A stretch of DNA of 64,000 nucleotides from Streptomyces sp. CB01580 (GCF_001905795.1 NZ_LIXJ01000003.1:124001-188000); one strand, 5' to 3'. Counted from the stretch's first letter, positions 1 through 8,996 are shown. Made by a program: numbers and translations. The notes: a model not told the origin generated them from the letters alone.

Positions 1-1543
1 CCGAGCCCGCGACGGTACGGGACGCGGTGGGCGCCGCGACCGGGGCCGACGCCGCGTCGTCCGCGCTGCCGGGACCTGTCGTGGTCGGCGGCACCGGCCG
101 CATGGCGTCACGCTGCGACGGCAGGAACGCGGCCAGCACCAGCCCGGCCGCCACCGCCCCCGCCGCGATCAGGAACGAGGTCCGGAACCCTTCCATCGAC
201 GGCACCGCCACCCCGCCCGTGCGTACCGAGGTGTTCGCGAGGACCATCCCGATCACGGCGCTCGACGCCGACGTACCGATCGATCGCATCAGGCTGTTCA
301 GGCCGTTGGCCGCGCCCGTCTCGGACGGGTCGACGGCCCCGTTGATCAGTGCGGGCAGTGAGGAGTACGCGAGTCCGATGCCGGCCCCGATCACCACCGT
401 GATCACCACCGTCTGCCAGGCGGCGTCCATCAGCCCGAGCCCGGCCCCGTAACCGACCCCGATGACCAGCATCCCGAGCATCAGCGACGCCTTGGGGCCG
501 CGGCGGGCGGACAGTCGGGCGTACAGCGGGGTCACGAACATCATCGTCAGGCCGAGCGGTGCCATGCACAGCCCGGCGACCACGAGCGACTGCCCGAGGC
601 CGTAGCCCGTGGCCGTCGGCAGCTGGAGCAGCTGCGGCAGGACCAGCGACACCGCGTAGAAGGCGACCCCCACCATGATCGAGGCGAGGTTGGTCAGCAG
701 CACCTCGCGCCGGGCGGTGGTCCGCAGATCGACGAGCGGTGCCGCGATGCGCAGTTCGAAGAGGCCCCACAGCCCGAGGACCAGCAGCGCGGCGCCGATC
801 AGACCGAGCGTGGTGCCCGAGGTCCAGCCCCAGTCGCTGCCCTTGGTGACCGGCAGCAGCAGACAGACCAGGCCGAGCGAGAGCCCGAGCGCGCCGACCA
901 GGTCGAACCGCCCGGGGGCGCGCAGCGTCGTCTCCGGTACGGCGAGGACGGTGAGCGCCATCGCCAGCACCCCGAGACCGGCCGCGGCGAAGAACAGGGT
1001 GTGCCAGTCGAAGTGCTGGGCGATCAGCGCGGCGGCGGGCAGCGCGAGTCCGCCGCCCACCCCGATCGAGGAACTCATCAGTGCCAGCGCCGACCCGAGC
1101 CGCTCACGGGGCAGTTCGTCGCGCATGATGCCGATGCCCAGCGGTATGACTCCCATCGCGAAGCCCTGGAGCGCGCGCCCCACGATCATCACCACGAGAG
1201 CGTCGGTGAAGCCGCATATCAGGGAGCCGGTCACCATCACGGCGAGGCTGGCGAGCAGCATCTTGCGCTTGCCGTACAGATCGCCGAGCCGCCCCATGAT
1301 CGGGGTGGCCACGGCCCCCGCGAGCAGAGTCGCGGTCATCACCCAGGTGGCGTTGGACGGGGTGGTGCGCAGGAAGGCGGGCAGGTCCTTGATGACGGGA
1401 ACGAGCAGGGTCTGCATCACGGCGACGGTGATGCCCGCGAAGGCGAGCACGGGGACGACGCCGCCGTTCGCGCCGCGCCTCCGCGGATCGGGGAGTTCCT
1501 CGGTGTCGGTACGGGGGTGCTGTCCGTGGGACGTCTTCGGCAT
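1..1543 (-). CDS. MFS drug-efflux transporter, DHA2 type (3' end cut by window edge)
   Basis: Inner-membrane major facilitator protein, probably a proton-driven exporter of small toxic molecules. The reading frame stays open for 514 codons to the left edge, so the C-terminus is missing. The start ATG at 1543 has GGAGG eight bases upstream. The N-terminus has a short charged tail and then the first helix (GGVVPVLAFAGITVAVMQTL). The motif A loop GRLGDLYGKRKM and a helix with GRALQGFAMGVIPLGIG are typical of the 14-helix EmrB/QacA branch. The visible C-terminal end is a Pro/Ala/Thr-rich tail. It is transcribed away from the acyl-CoA dehydrogenase gene, and the shared 354-base intergenic region carries two operator-like repeats, so both genes may answer to the same regulators. 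The substrate cannot be told from sequence. Confidence 0.9.
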   Translation of the reverse strand, partial: MPKTSHGQHPRTDTEELPDPRRRGANGGVVPVLAFAGITVAVMQTLLVPVIKDLPAFLRTTPSNATWVMTATLLAGAVATPIMGRLGDLYGKRKMLLASLAVMVTGSLICGFTDALVVMIVGRALQGFAMGVIPLGIGIMRDELPRERLGSALALMSSSIGVGGGLALPAAALIAQHFDWHTLFFAAAGLGVLAMALTVLAVPETTLRAPGRFDLVGALGLSLGLVCLLLPVTKGSDWGWTSGTTLGLIGAALLVLGLWGLFELRIAAPLVDLRTTARREVLLTNLASIMVGVAFYAVSLVLPQLLQLPTATGYGLGQSLVVAGLCMAPLGLTMMFVTPLYARLSARRGPKASLMLGMLVIGVGYGAGLGLMDAAWQTVVITVVIGAGIGLAYSSLPALINGAVDPSETGAANGLNSLMRSIGTSASSAVIGMVLANTSVRTGGVAVPSMEGFRTSFLIAAGAVAAGLVLAAFLPSQRDAMRPVPPTTTGPGSADDAASAPVAAPTASRTVAGS

Positions 1544-1820
1544 GCGTGCGGCCTCCGGGCGGCATGGTCGGGGGCGGTGATCGAGGGCAGGCGTCCGGGC
1601 GCGGCGGCGGAATGCGCCGGCCGCCACGTACGTGCACGGTGCAACTTGCCATGGATGCCCGGTATTCCGGTGAGCGCGGCGCGAACGGGGCACGGCAGCG
1701 CACTCGGCCCGAAGCAAGCGCCGGTGGGGCGTGGTCCGGCCGTCGGATCGCCGTCGCGCGGCGCGGGTGACGAGGAGTCGGCCGCCCTACGCCACCCCGC
1801 GGCCGTCCGGACCGCACCGC

Positions 1821-1841
1821 ATTCTGACCTTCCGTCAGAAT
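1821..1841. promoter_or_regulatory. Perfect inverted repeat, probable repressor operator
   Basis: ATTCTGAC and GTCAGAAT form perfect 8-bp arms around the 5-bp spacer CTTCC. The geometry fits a TetR-type dimer. The core CTGAC-N5-GTCAG recurs before the MaoC gene (7769-7783). It abuts the KstR-like site at 1841-1854. The rest of the 1544-1897 interval shows no gene. Confidence 0.6.
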
Positions 1842-1854
1842 GGAACGTGTTCTA
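1841..1854. promoter_or_regulatory. KstR-like operator
   Basis: TGGAACGTGTTCTA fits TnnAACnnGTTnnA, the consensus I recall for the mycobacterial steroid-catabolism repressor KstR. It ends 43 bases before the start of the fused acyl-CoA dehydrogenase, a position where a bound repressor would block transcription. A matching site precedes the MaoC gene. No kstR-like gene lies in the window. Confidence 0.6.
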
Positions 1855-1897
1855 CTCTGGCCGCCCGTTCCAGTGGCTGCGACCGGCGAGGATCCGC

Positions 1898-4084
1898 ATG
1901 GGCATCGGAATCACCGAAGAACAGAGGGAGTTGGCGCAAGCCGTACGGGGGTGGCTGGCCCGCGCCGTACCACCGGAGGAGGTGCGCGAGCCCCTCGACG
2001 CGGAGGCCCCGGCCGCCCCCGGAGCGCGTCCCGGGTACTGGGGCGCGCTCGCGGAACAGGGCCTGCTCTCCGTCCATCTGCCCGAGAAGCACGGCGGCGG
2101 GGGCGGCCGGCTCCTCGATCTGGCCGTCGTCCTGGAGGAGACGGGCCGGGGCGTGCTTCCCGGCCCGCACGTGACGACCGCACTCGCCGCCGCCGTGCTG
2201 CACGCGGCGGACGCCGACGATCCGGTGCTGCGCGATCTCGCGTCCGGTCGGCGCGTCGGCGCCGTCGCCCTCGGGGCCGGCACCCTCACCGCCGTGGAGC
2301 AGGGGGACGGCCACCTGCTCGACGGCGCGGCCCCGCCCGTCCTGTCGGGCGCCGACGCCGATCTCCTCCTGCTCCCCGCCGAATCGGCCGACGGAACCCT
2401 CTGGTTCGCCGTCGACGCCACAGCCGACGGGCTGACCGTCCGCCCGCACCGCGGCGTCGACCCCACCCGCCCCACGGCCGAGGTCCGCGCGGACGGCGTA
2501 CTCGTCCCGGCGGAGCGCCTCGTACGGACCGACACCGCGCAGGTCCGCGACCTCGCCGCCGTCCTCCTGAGCGCCGAGGCGTGCGGCATCGCGTCCCGGG
2601 CGCTGGGCACCGCCACCGAATACGCCAAGGTCCGCGAACAGTTCGGCCGCCCCATCGGGCGGTTCCAGGCCGTCAAGCACCTCTGCGCCGACATGCTCGT
2701 CCGGGTCGAGCGGGCCCGCGCCCTGGTGTGGGACGCGGCCCGCGCCGCCGAGGAACCGGGCACGGCCCCGGACGTGCGCTCCCTGGCCGCCGCCCTCGCG
2801 GCCTCCGAAGCCCTCGACGCCGCCCACGGCTGCGCCAAGGACTGCATCCAGATCCTCGGCGGCATCGGCTTCACCTGGGAACACGACGCCCACCTGTATC
2901 TGCGCCGGGCCGTGGTCGCCCGGCAACTGCTGGGCCCCGGGGACGCCCACCGGCTGCGGGCGCTGCGGCTCGCCGAGGGCGGGGCGCGCCGCGAACTCGT
3001 CCTCGAACTCCCCGCCGAGGCCGCCGGCCACCGCGCCGAGGCCCGCGAGGCCGTCACCGCCGTCCGCGGCCTCGACCCGAAGGCCGCCCGCCGCGCCCTC
3101 GCCCCCACCGGCTACGCCGCCCCGCACCTCCCCGCCCCGTACGGGCTGGGCGCGAGCCCTGTGCAACAGCTCGCCGTGCAGAAGGAGTTGAGGGAGCAGG
3201 GCGTACGGCTCAGCGATCTCGGCATCGCCACCTGGGTCATTCCCTCACTCATCGCCCATGGCACGCCCGAGCAGCAGGAGCGCTATCTGCTGCCCACCCT
3301 GCGCGGCGAACTCCAGTGGTGCCAGCTGTTCTCCGAGCCCGGCGCGGGTTCCGACCTCGCCTCGCTCCGCACGAAGGCGGAACGGACCGACGAGGGCTGG
3401 CGGATCAACGGGCAGAAGGTGTGGACGAGCGCCGCCCGCTCGGCCGACCACGGGATCCTGCTGGCACGGACCGACCCGGACGCCCCCAAGCACCGGGGGA
3501 TCGGCTACTTCCTCGTCGACATGAAGAACACCGAGGGCATCGACATCCGCCCGCTGAAGGAGATCACCGGCGACTCCCTCTTCAACGAGGTGTACTTCGA
3601 CGACGTCCTGCTGCCCGCCGACGCCGTCGTCGGCGCGCCGGACGACGGCTGGCGGGTCGCCCGCAACACCCTCGGCAACGAACGCGTCCACATGGCCGAT
3701 CAGTTGACCTTCGACACCGGGCTGGAGGCGCTGATCGCCCGCTCCGGCGAACTCGACGGCAGCCACCGGGCCCGGATCGGCGCCCTCGCCGCCGAGGCCC
3801 ACGCGCTCGCCTGCGTCTCCCTGCGCACCACCCTGCGCCAGGTGTCCGGCCTCGAACCCGGCGCGGGCGCCTCCGTGCGCAAGCTCGTCCAGACCACCCA
3901 CCAGCAGAAGGTCGCCGAACTGGCCCTCGAACTCCTCGGCCCGGCCGGGGCGACCGCCGAGGGAGCGGCCGAGCGGGCCGTGCACGGCTTCCTGATGTCC
4001 CGCTGCCTGACCATCGCGGGCGGCACCACCCAGGTCCAGCTCAACGTCGTCGCCGAACGCATCCTCGGTCTCCCGCGCGACTGA
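1898..4084 (+). CDS. Fused (tandem) acyl-CoA dehydrogenase, FadE34/ChsE3-like
   Basis: A 728-aa flavoprotein built from two acyl-CoA dehydrogenase units joined head to tail, about residues 1-385 and 390-728. Mycobacterial FadE34 (ChsE3), which dehydrogenates steroid side-chain CoA esters, is a fused enzyme of nearly the same length (about 711 aa). The first half shows the C-terminal helix motif GGIGFTWEHD (about 321-330). The second half shows the flavin/substrate loop SEPGAGSDLA (about 479) and ends with AGGTTQVQLNVVAERILGL. I start it at ATG 1898, with GAGGA five bases upstream; the open frame continues upstream but without coding signs. It is followed by a repeat-containing spacer and a thiolase on the same strand. 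The predicted role is the first step of side-chain beta-oxidation; substrate assignment is inference. Confidence 0.88.
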   Translation: MGIGITEEQRELAQAVRGWLARAVPPEEVREPLDAEAPAAPGARPGYWGALAEQGLLSVHLPEKHGGGGGRLLDLAVVLEETGRGVLPGPHVTTALAAAVLHAADADDPVLRDLASGRRVGAVALGAGTLTAVEQGDGHLLDGAAPPVLSGADADLLLLPAESADGTLWFAVDATADGLTVRPHRGVDPTRPTAEVRADGVLVPAERLVRTDTAQVRDLAAVLLSAEACGIASRALGTATEYAKVREQFGRPIGRFQAVKHLCADMLVRVERARALVWDAARAAEEPGTAPDVRSLAAALAASEALDAAHGCAKDCIQILGGIGFTWEHDAHLYLRRAVVARQLLGPGDAHRLRALRLAEGGARRELVLELPAEAAGHRAEAREAVTAVRGLDPKAARRALAPTGYAAPHLPAPYGLGASPVQQLAVQKELREQGVRLSDLGIATWVIPSLIAHGTPEQQERYLLPTLRGELQWCQLFSEPGAGSDLASLRTKAERTDEGWRINGQKVWTSAARSADHGILLARTDPDAPKHRGIGYFLVDMKNTEGIDIRPLKEITGDSLFNEVYFDDVLLPADAVVGAPDDGWRVARNTLGNERVHMADQLTFDTGLEALIARSGELDGSHRARIGALAAEAHALACVSLRTTLRQVSGLEPGAGASVRKLVQTTHQQKVAELALELLGPAGATAEGAAERAVHGFLMSRCLTIAGGTTQVQLNVVAERILGLPRD

Positions 4085-4151
4085 AGGAACCGAACGCGAC
4101 CGAAGGAACCGAACACGACCGAAGGAACGGAACGCGACCGAAGGAACGGAA
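4083..4151 (+). repeat. 19-bp tandem repeat (3.6 copies) between dehydrogenase and thiolase
   Basis: Units of the form GAAGGAACCGAACGCGACC begin at 4083, 4102, 4121 and 4140, the last partial. They differ at only a few bases. The array starts inside the dehydrogenase stop region, and its last unit runs into the purine-rich ribosome site of the thiolase, so copy-number change could affect coupling of the two genes. Confidence 0.9.
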
Positions 4152-4162
4152 GGGGTTCGTCC

Positions 4163-5386
4163 ATGAAGCCGCACGAAACACGCAGGGCGTCCAAGGCGTA
4201 CGTCGTCGGGGTCGGGATGACGAGGTTCGAGAAGCCCGAGACCCGCGACTGGCAGTACTGGGACATGGCGAAGGAGGCCGGGACGGCGGCCCTCGTCGAC
4301 GCCGGGATCGACTACGCGCAGGTGCAACAGGTGCCCGTCGGCTACTGCTTCCAGCCGTCCACCGCCGGGCAGCGGGCCGTGTACGAGCTGGGGCTGACCG
4401 GGGTGCCCGTCTACAACGTCAACAACAACTGCGCCACCGGCTCCACCGCGCTCATGATGGCCCGGCAGTTCGTCGAGGGCGGCGCCGCCGACTGCGTTCT
4501 CGCACTGGGCTTCGAGAAGATGTCCCGGGGTGCGCTCGGCGGGGGCGGGGCGGACGGGGGCGCCGCGGACTTCAGGACGTCGCCGGTCGCCCGCCACTAC
4601 GGGGTGATGGCCGCCGCACACGGCTTCGAGATGAGCCCGCCCACCGCCCAGATCTTCGGCAACGCGGCCCGCGAGCACATGGACCGGTACGGGACGACCG
4701 AGGCGCAGCTCGCCGCGGTCGGCGCCAAGAACCACCGGCACTCGGTGAACAACCCGTACGCCCAGTTCCAGGACCCGTACACGGTCGAGGAGATCCTCGC
4801 CGCGAAGACCATCCACCGCCCGCTCACCAAGCTCCAGTGCTCACCCACCTCCGACGGGTCGGCCGCCGCCGTCGTCGTCTCGGAACGCTTCGTCGAGAGC
4901 CACGGTCTCGGCGACCGGGCGGTCGAGATCGTCGCCCAGGCCATGACCACCGACACCGAGGAGTCCTTCGCCTCCGGCACGTGCGTCGACGCGGTGGGAC
5001 AGCCGATGTCCCGGGCCGCCGCACAGCAGGTGTACGAGGCGTCCGGGCTGTCGGCCGCCGACCTCGACGTGATCGAGCTGCACGACTGCTTCTCCATCAA
5101 CGAGCTCCTCACGTACGAGGCGCTGGGGCTGTGCGGCGAGGGCGAGTCCGGGAAGCTCGTGGAGTCCGGGGCCACCACGTACGGCGGCCGTTGGGTGGTC
5201 AACCCGTCCGGCGGGCTGATCTCCAAGGGGCACCCGCTCGGTGCCACCGGACTCGCCCAGGCCGCCGAACTCACCTGGCAGCTCAGAGGCGAGGCGGGGG
5301 AGCGACAGGTGGAGGGCGCCCGCACCGGCCTCGCCCACAACATCGGGCTCGGCGGGGCGGCGGTGGTGACGCTGTTGCGGAGGTAG
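4163..5386 (+). CDS. Thiolase of the lipid-transfer (SCP-x/Ltp) type
   Basis: A 407-aa thiolase-fold protein, probably catalysing the carbon-carbon cleavage that ends a beta-oxidation cycle. The nucleophilic Cys is about residue 90 in [21 protein letters not shown] and the C-terminal [10 protein letters not shown] (His about 357) are typical of the Ltp/SCP-x branch rather than FadA thiolases. It has no separate SCP2 sterol-carrier domain. Mycobacterial Ltp1 is of similar length. It lies 78 bases after the fused acyl-CoA dehydrogenase and is probably co-transcribed. Some Ltp proteins act as aldolases or need a DUF35 partner; no DUF35 protein is visible here, which leaves the exact reaction open. 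Confidence 0.85.
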   Translation: MKPHETRRASKAYVVGVGMTRFEKPETRDWQYWDMAKEAGTAALVDAGIDYAQVQQVPVGYCFQPSTAGQRAVYELGLTGVPVYNVNNNCATGSTALMMARQFVEGGAADCVLALGFEKMSRGALGGGGADGGAADFRTSPVARHYGVMAAAHGFEMSPPTAQIFGNAAREHMDRYGTTEAQLAAVGAKNHRHSVNNPYAQFQDPYTVEEILAAKTIHRPLTKLQCSPTSDGSAAAVVVSERFVESHGLGDRAVEIVAQAMTTDTEESFASGTCVDAVGQPMSRAAAQQVYEASGLSAADLDVIELHDCFSINELLTYEALGLCGEGESGKLVESGATTYGGRWVVNPSGGLISKGHPLGATGLAQAAELTWQLRGEAGERQVEGARTGLAHNIGLGGAAVVTLLRR

Positions 5387-5481
5387 CGGAGGCAGAAGGC
5401 CGGTGCGTGCGTGGCCGGTCCGGACCCGGCCGGTCCGTACGACGATGTACGAGGTGCGGGACTGCTGCGAGGATGGCCGCC

Positions 5482-6903
5482 ATGGTTGACGTCACCACAT
5501 CCACGCCCCCGCGAACCGGACCGGACACCCGTACCTGGGCGGCGGTACTCGCCGCCTGCGTCGGTCAGTTCCTCGTCGTGCTGGACGTGTCCGTCGTCAA
5601 CGTCGCCCTGCCGTCCATGCGCACCGACCTCGGAATGAGCCCCGGGGGACTGCAGTGGGTGCTCAACGCCTACTCCATCGCGTTCGCCGGGTTCATGCTG
5701 CTCGGCGGACGCGCCGCCGACATCTACGGCCGCAAGCGGATGTTCCTCACCGGCCTCGGCCTGTTCACCGCCGCCTCCCTGGCCGGTGGCCTCGCCCAGG
5801 AGGGCTGGCAGCTGCTGGCCGCGCGCGCCGTGCAGGGGCTCGGCGCCGCCGTGCTCGCTCCCGCCACCCTGACCCTGCTCACCGCCGTGTTCCCCGAGGG
5901 CCCGGCCAGGACGAAGGCCATTGGCACCTGGATGGCCGTCGGCGCGGGCGGCGGCGCGGCCGGCGGGCTGATCGGCGGGGTGCTGACCGACCTGCTCTCC
6001 TGGCGGTGGGTCCTGCTGGTCAATGTGCCCATCGGGGCGCTCGTCCTGGTCGGCTCCGCGCTCCTGCTCGCCGAGGGCCGCTCGGGCGAGCGGCGGCGGA
6101 TCGACTACCTGGGCGCGGTCCTGGTCACGGTGGGCCTCGCGGCCGTCGCCTACGGCATCGTGCAGACCGAGGAAGCGGGCTGGACGGCGGCGCGGACCCT
6201 GGTGCCGCTGCTCGGCGGGGTGGCCGTGCTCGTCGTGTTCGTCGTGGTGGAGGCTTGGTCGGCCGAGCCGCTGATGCCGCTCAGGGTGTTGCGGGTGAGG
6301 TCGGTGACCTCGGCGAACGCGGCAACGTTCGTCATCGGTTCCAGCACGTTCGCGATGTGGTACTTCATGACGGTGTACGCCCAGACGGTGCTGGGCTACA
6401 CCCCGATGAAGGCCGGACTCGCCCTGCTGCCCACGTCGTTGGCCGTGGTCCTCGGCTCGAAATGCGCACCACCGATCATGGCCCGGGTCGGCGCGAAGAA
6501 CCTGGCGCTCATCGGTACGGCCGCCGCCACCGCGGGCTTCGCCTGGCAGTCCACGATGAACGCCGACGGCTCGTACCTCACCGCGGTCTGTCTGCCGGGC
6601 ATCCTGATGATGGCCGGCGCGGGCCTGGCACTCACCCCGCTCGCCTCACTCGCCATCTCGGGCGTGGCACCCGGCGAGTCCGGTCTCGTCTCCGGCCTCG
6701 TCGGCACCTCCCGCACGATGGGCGGCGCGCTCGGTCTCGCCGTGCTCTCCACCGTCGCCGCCGCCCGCACCGCGGGCGGCACCGGGCCCGAGGAACTCAC
6801 CGCCGGTTACGCGCTCGCGTTCCGCACGGCCGCCGCCGTCCTGCTGGGCGGGCTGCTGCTGATGGCCCTCTGGCTGCCGCGCCACCGGCCCGCCACGCGG
6901 TGA
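5482..6903 (+). CDS. MFS transporter, DHA2 (14-helix) type
   Basis: A 473-aa membrane exporter with the first helix WAAVLAACVGQFLVVLDVSVVNVALPS, the motif A loop GGRAADIYGRKRMF and the motif C-like stretch GTWMAVGAGGGAAGGLIGGVL. These mark the DHA2 drug:H+ antiporter branch. Two in-frame ATGs are possible, 5473 and 5482. I prefer 5482 because GAGGA lies a normal distance upstream of it, while it abuts 5473. The gene follows the thiolase by 95 bases, so it may sit at the end of the same transcript. It converges with the response-regulator gene with only 15 bases between stops. It is a second efflux pump beside the beta-oxidation genes. The substrate is unknown. Confidence 0.9.
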   Translation: MVDVTTSTPPRTGPDTRTWAAVLAACVGQFLVVLDVSVVNVALPSMRTDLGMSPGGLQWVLNAYSIAFAGFMLLGGRAADIYGRKRMFLTGLGLFTAASLAGGLAQEGWQLLAARAVQGLGAAVLAPATLTLLTAVFPEGPARTKAIGTWMAVGAGGGAAGGLIGGVLTDLLSWRWVLLVNVPIGALVLVGSALLLAEGRSGERRRIDYLGAVLVTVGLAAVAYGIVQTEEAGWTAARTLVPLLGGVAVLVVFVVVEAWSAEPLMPLRVLRVRSVTSANAATFVIGSSTFAMWYFMTVYAQTVLGYTPMKAGLALLPTSLAVVLGSKCAPPIMARVGAKNLALIGTAAATAGFAWQSTMNADGSYLTAVCLPGILMMAGAGLALTPLASLAISGVAPGESGLVSGLVGTSRTMGGALGLAVLSTVAAARTAGGTGPEELTAGYALAFRTAAAVLLGGLLLMALWLPRHRPATR

Positions 6904-6918
6904 CCCGGTCGTCCCCCG

Positions 6919-7557
6919 TCAGAGCCACCCCTGCTGCCGGGCCTCCCGGACCGCCTCCATCCGATTGCGCGTTCCGGTCTTGCCGATGGCCGAGGACAGA
7001 TGGTTCCGTACCGTCGACTCGGACAGGTGCACCGTCGCCGCGATGTCCGCCACCGTCGCCCCGTCCACGGACGCGTTCAGCACGTCCCGCTCCCGCGCGG
7101 TCAGCGGGCTGGGCCCGGCACCGAGCGCGGCGGCGGCCAGCGCCGGGTCGACGACCGTCTCGCCGGCCAGCACTCGGCGGATCGCTCCGGCGATCTCCTC
7201 GACCGGGCCGTCCTTGACCAGGAACCCCACCGCCCCGGCCTCCATCGCCCGGCGCAGACAGCCGGGCCGACCGAACGTGGTGAGGATCAGCACCCGGCAG
7301 TCCGGCACCTCCTCCCGCAGGTCGGCGGCGACGTCCAGACCGCTGCGGCCCGGCAGTTCGATGTCCAGCAGCGCCACATCGGGGCGGGACAGCAGCGCCG
7401 CGTCCACGATCTCGTCCCCGGCGGCCACCTGCGCCACCACCTCGATGTCCGGCTCCAGCCCGAGCAGCAGGGCGAGCGCGCCGCGCATCATGCCCCGGTC
7501 CTCGGCGAGCAGGACTCGTACACACTTCGCGGGCCGCCCACCGGGCATGTCGGTCAT
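6919..7557 (-). CDS. NarL/LuxR-family response regulator (orphan, DesR-like)
   Basis: A 212-aa two-component response regulator. The receiver domain (about 13-125) has the acidic pair LLAED (Glu19/Asp20), the likely phospho-acceptor Asp65 in VALLDIELPG, Thr in LTTFG and Lys115 in GFLVKDGP. The C-terminal LuxR helix-turn-helix begins at LTARERDVL (about 152) with ATVHLSESTVRNHLSSAI as recognition region. I start it at ATG 7557; ATG 7548 in the same frame is an alternative. No histidine kinase gene lies on either side, which is unusual because this family is normally paired. It diverges from the MaoC hydratase gene across 386 bases that hold two operator-like sites, so it may act on, or be regulated with, the lipid genes. 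Confidence 0.88.
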   Translation of the reverse strand: MTDMPGGRPAKCVRVLLAEDRGMMRGALALLLGLEPDIEVVAQVAAGDEIVDAALLSRPDVALLDIELPGRSGLDVAADLREEVPDCRVLILTTFGRPGCLRRAMEAGAVGFLVKDGPVEEIAGAIRRVLAGETVVDPALAAAALGAGPSPLTARERDVLNASVDGATVADIAATVHLSESTVRNHLSSAIGKTGTRNRMEAVREARQQGWL

Positions 7558-7768
7558 ACGGCAAGCGTCCCAGACGGAGGGGCGCACCGGGGCATACGGC
7601 GGCGAACGATCGTGCCCGCGTCGGGCGCGTGTCCCCCGGTGGTCGCCCAGCCCAGGTCGGCCGACCGATGGGCGGGCTACGGAGGGGCCCCGGGGACCGG
7701 CAGGGGCGTGCGTACGGACTTCGCCATGGCATGTGTCATGGGTCCCGGTGGCGGCCGACGACATGGAT

Positions 7769-7783
7769 CTGACGCATCGTCAG
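7769..7783. promoter_or_regulatory. CTGAC-N5-GTCAG inverted repeat
   Basis: CTGAC and GTCAG arms are separated by GCATC, the same half-sites and spacing as the repeat at 1821-1841. It lies 161 bases before the MaoC start, in the divergent promoter region shared with the response regulator. It is probably the operator of a second repressor that controls both lipid gene groups. Confidence 0.5.
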
Positions 7784-7834
7784 CAATGGCCTTCACAACG
7801 ACTGGGGGCTGCGTTATACATGGGGGTCATCGGC

Positions 7835-7848
7835 TGGAACACGTTCTA
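7835..7848. promoter_or_regulatory. KstR-like operator
   Basis: TGGAACACGTTCTA fits TnnAACnnGTTnnA and differs from the site at 1841-1854 by one base (AC for GT centre is two changes within the free positions). It lies about 95 bases before the MaoC start. Otherwise the interval 7558-7943 shows no gene. Confidence 0.6.
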
Positions 7849-7943
7849 GAACGAGTGTGACGGCCGGTCCCGCACGGCCTCGGTGCGGTCGACGGTGCGG
7901 ACGGCCGCGCCGAGGTCTCCCACCGTCAAGGAGCAGCTTTCCC

Positions 7944-8843
7944 ATGCCGATTGATGCCGAAAAGGCTGTTGCCGCCGAACCCCGTTCCACCCGGATCAGC
8001 TGGGACCACAAGGACGTCCAGCTCTACCACCTGGGCATCGGCGCGGGCACCGGCCCCGCCGGGGCCGACGCCGCCACCGACCCCGGCGAACTGCGCTACA
8101 CCCTGGAGTCCCGGCTCCGGGTGCTGCCCTCCTTCGCCACGGTGGCGGGCGCGGGCATGGGCGTCGTCGGCGGGCTCTCCTCGCCCGGCGTCGACATCGA
8201 TCTCGCCGCCGTCCTGCACGGTGGGCAGAGCGTCCGGGTGCACCGGCCGATCCCCGTGAAGGGCGCAGCCGTGCAGACCTCGAAGGTCGCCGCGGTGTAC
8301 GACAAGGGCAAGGCGGCCGTCCTGGTGCTGCGTACCGAGGCCGCCGACGACGAGGGGCCGCTGTGGACGAACGACGCGCAGATCTTCGTGCGGGGCGAGG
8401 GCGGCTTCGGCGGTGAGCGCGGCCCGTCCGGACGGTCGGACCCGCCCACCGGCGACCCCGACCACGTCGTGGAGCGGCCGATCCGCCCGGACCAGGCCCT
8501 GCTCTACCGCCTCTCCGGTGACTGGAACCCGCTGCACGCCGACCCCGAGTTCGCCCGGCGGGCCGGCTTCGACCGGCCGATCCTGCACGGACTGTGCACC
8601 TACGGCATGACGCTCAAGGCCGTCACCGACACGGTGCTCGGCGGCGACGTGACCCGTATCCGCTCCTACCGCACCCGGTTCGCCGGGATCGTCTTCCCCG
8701 GCGAGACCCTCCGCATCCGGATGTGGACCGGCGAGGACCACGTCCGGGCCGAGGTGAGCGCCGTCGAACGGGACGATGCCCCGGTGCTCGGCGACACCTT
8801 CGTCGAATACGTCGAGCGTTCCGGGGGCTCCGGGGGCTCCTGA
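7944..8843 (+). CDS. MaoC-type enoyl-CoA hydratase (double hot-dog)
   Basis: A 299-aa R-specific 2-enoyl-CoA hydratase, predicted to add water to the enoyl-CoA made by the fused dehydrogenase. The C-terminal hot-dog carries the hydratase-2 motif GDWNPLHADPEFA, with Asp193 and His198 as the catalytic pair, followed by FDRPILHGLCTYG. The N-terminal hot-dog lacks that motif, as in peroxisomal MFE-2 and mycobacterial Hsd4B/HtdY proteins of similar length. The ATG at 7944 has AAGGAG ten bases upstream; an upstream in-frame start at 7857 would have no ribosome site. The protein ends in a Ser/Gly tail (SGGSGGS). It is the first gene of a probable operon with the alcohol dehydrogenase and SDR, behind two operator-like sites. 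Confidence 0.9.
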   Translation: MPIDAEKAVAAEPRSTRISWDHKDVQLYHLGIGAGTGPAGADAATDPGELRYTLESRLRVLPSFATVAGAGMGVVGGLSSPGVDIDLAAVLHGGQSVRVHRPIPVKGAAVQTSKVAAVYDKGKAAVLVLRTEAADDEGPLWTNDAQIFVRGEGGFGGERGPSGRSDPPTGDPDHVVERPIRPDQALLYRLSGDWNPLHADPEFARRAGFDRPILHGLCTYGMTLKAVTDTVLGGDVTRIRSYRTRFAGIVFPGETLRIRMWTGEDHVRAEVSAVERDDAPVLGDTFVEYVERSGGSGGS

Positions 8844-8960
8844 GACTTCCGCGGACCTTCCCGGGAGCCCGCCGCTCCTGTCGTTCCCGTCACCCGACAC
8901 CCGTGCCACTCCTGCCGTTCCCGTCGCCCTCGGCGCCTCCGGCACCACCGGCGCTTCCGG

Positions 8961-8996
8961 GCACTCCCAGCACCTCTGGCACTCCCAGTACCTCTG
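8961..8996 (+). repeat. 18-bp tandem duplication
   Basis: GCACTCCCAGCACCTCTG is followed directly by GCACTCCCAGTACCTCTG, with the start of a third copy. It lies in the 267-base spacer between the hydratase and alcohol dehydrogenase genes, which otherwise shows only C-rich, low-complexity sequence. Confidence 0.85.

Noticed and set aside
1001..1897. N-terminal extension of the acyl-CoA dehydrogenase frame
   Set aside because: The frame is open upstream but runs antisense through the MFS gene and across the operators, with no domain and no ribosome site. ATG 1898 has GAGGA at the right distance.
1840..5481. Very long open frame leading into the second MFS gene
   Set aside because: It is an Arg/Pro-rich shadow of the dehydrogenase and thiolase genes. 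Only 5482-6903 has real protein features.
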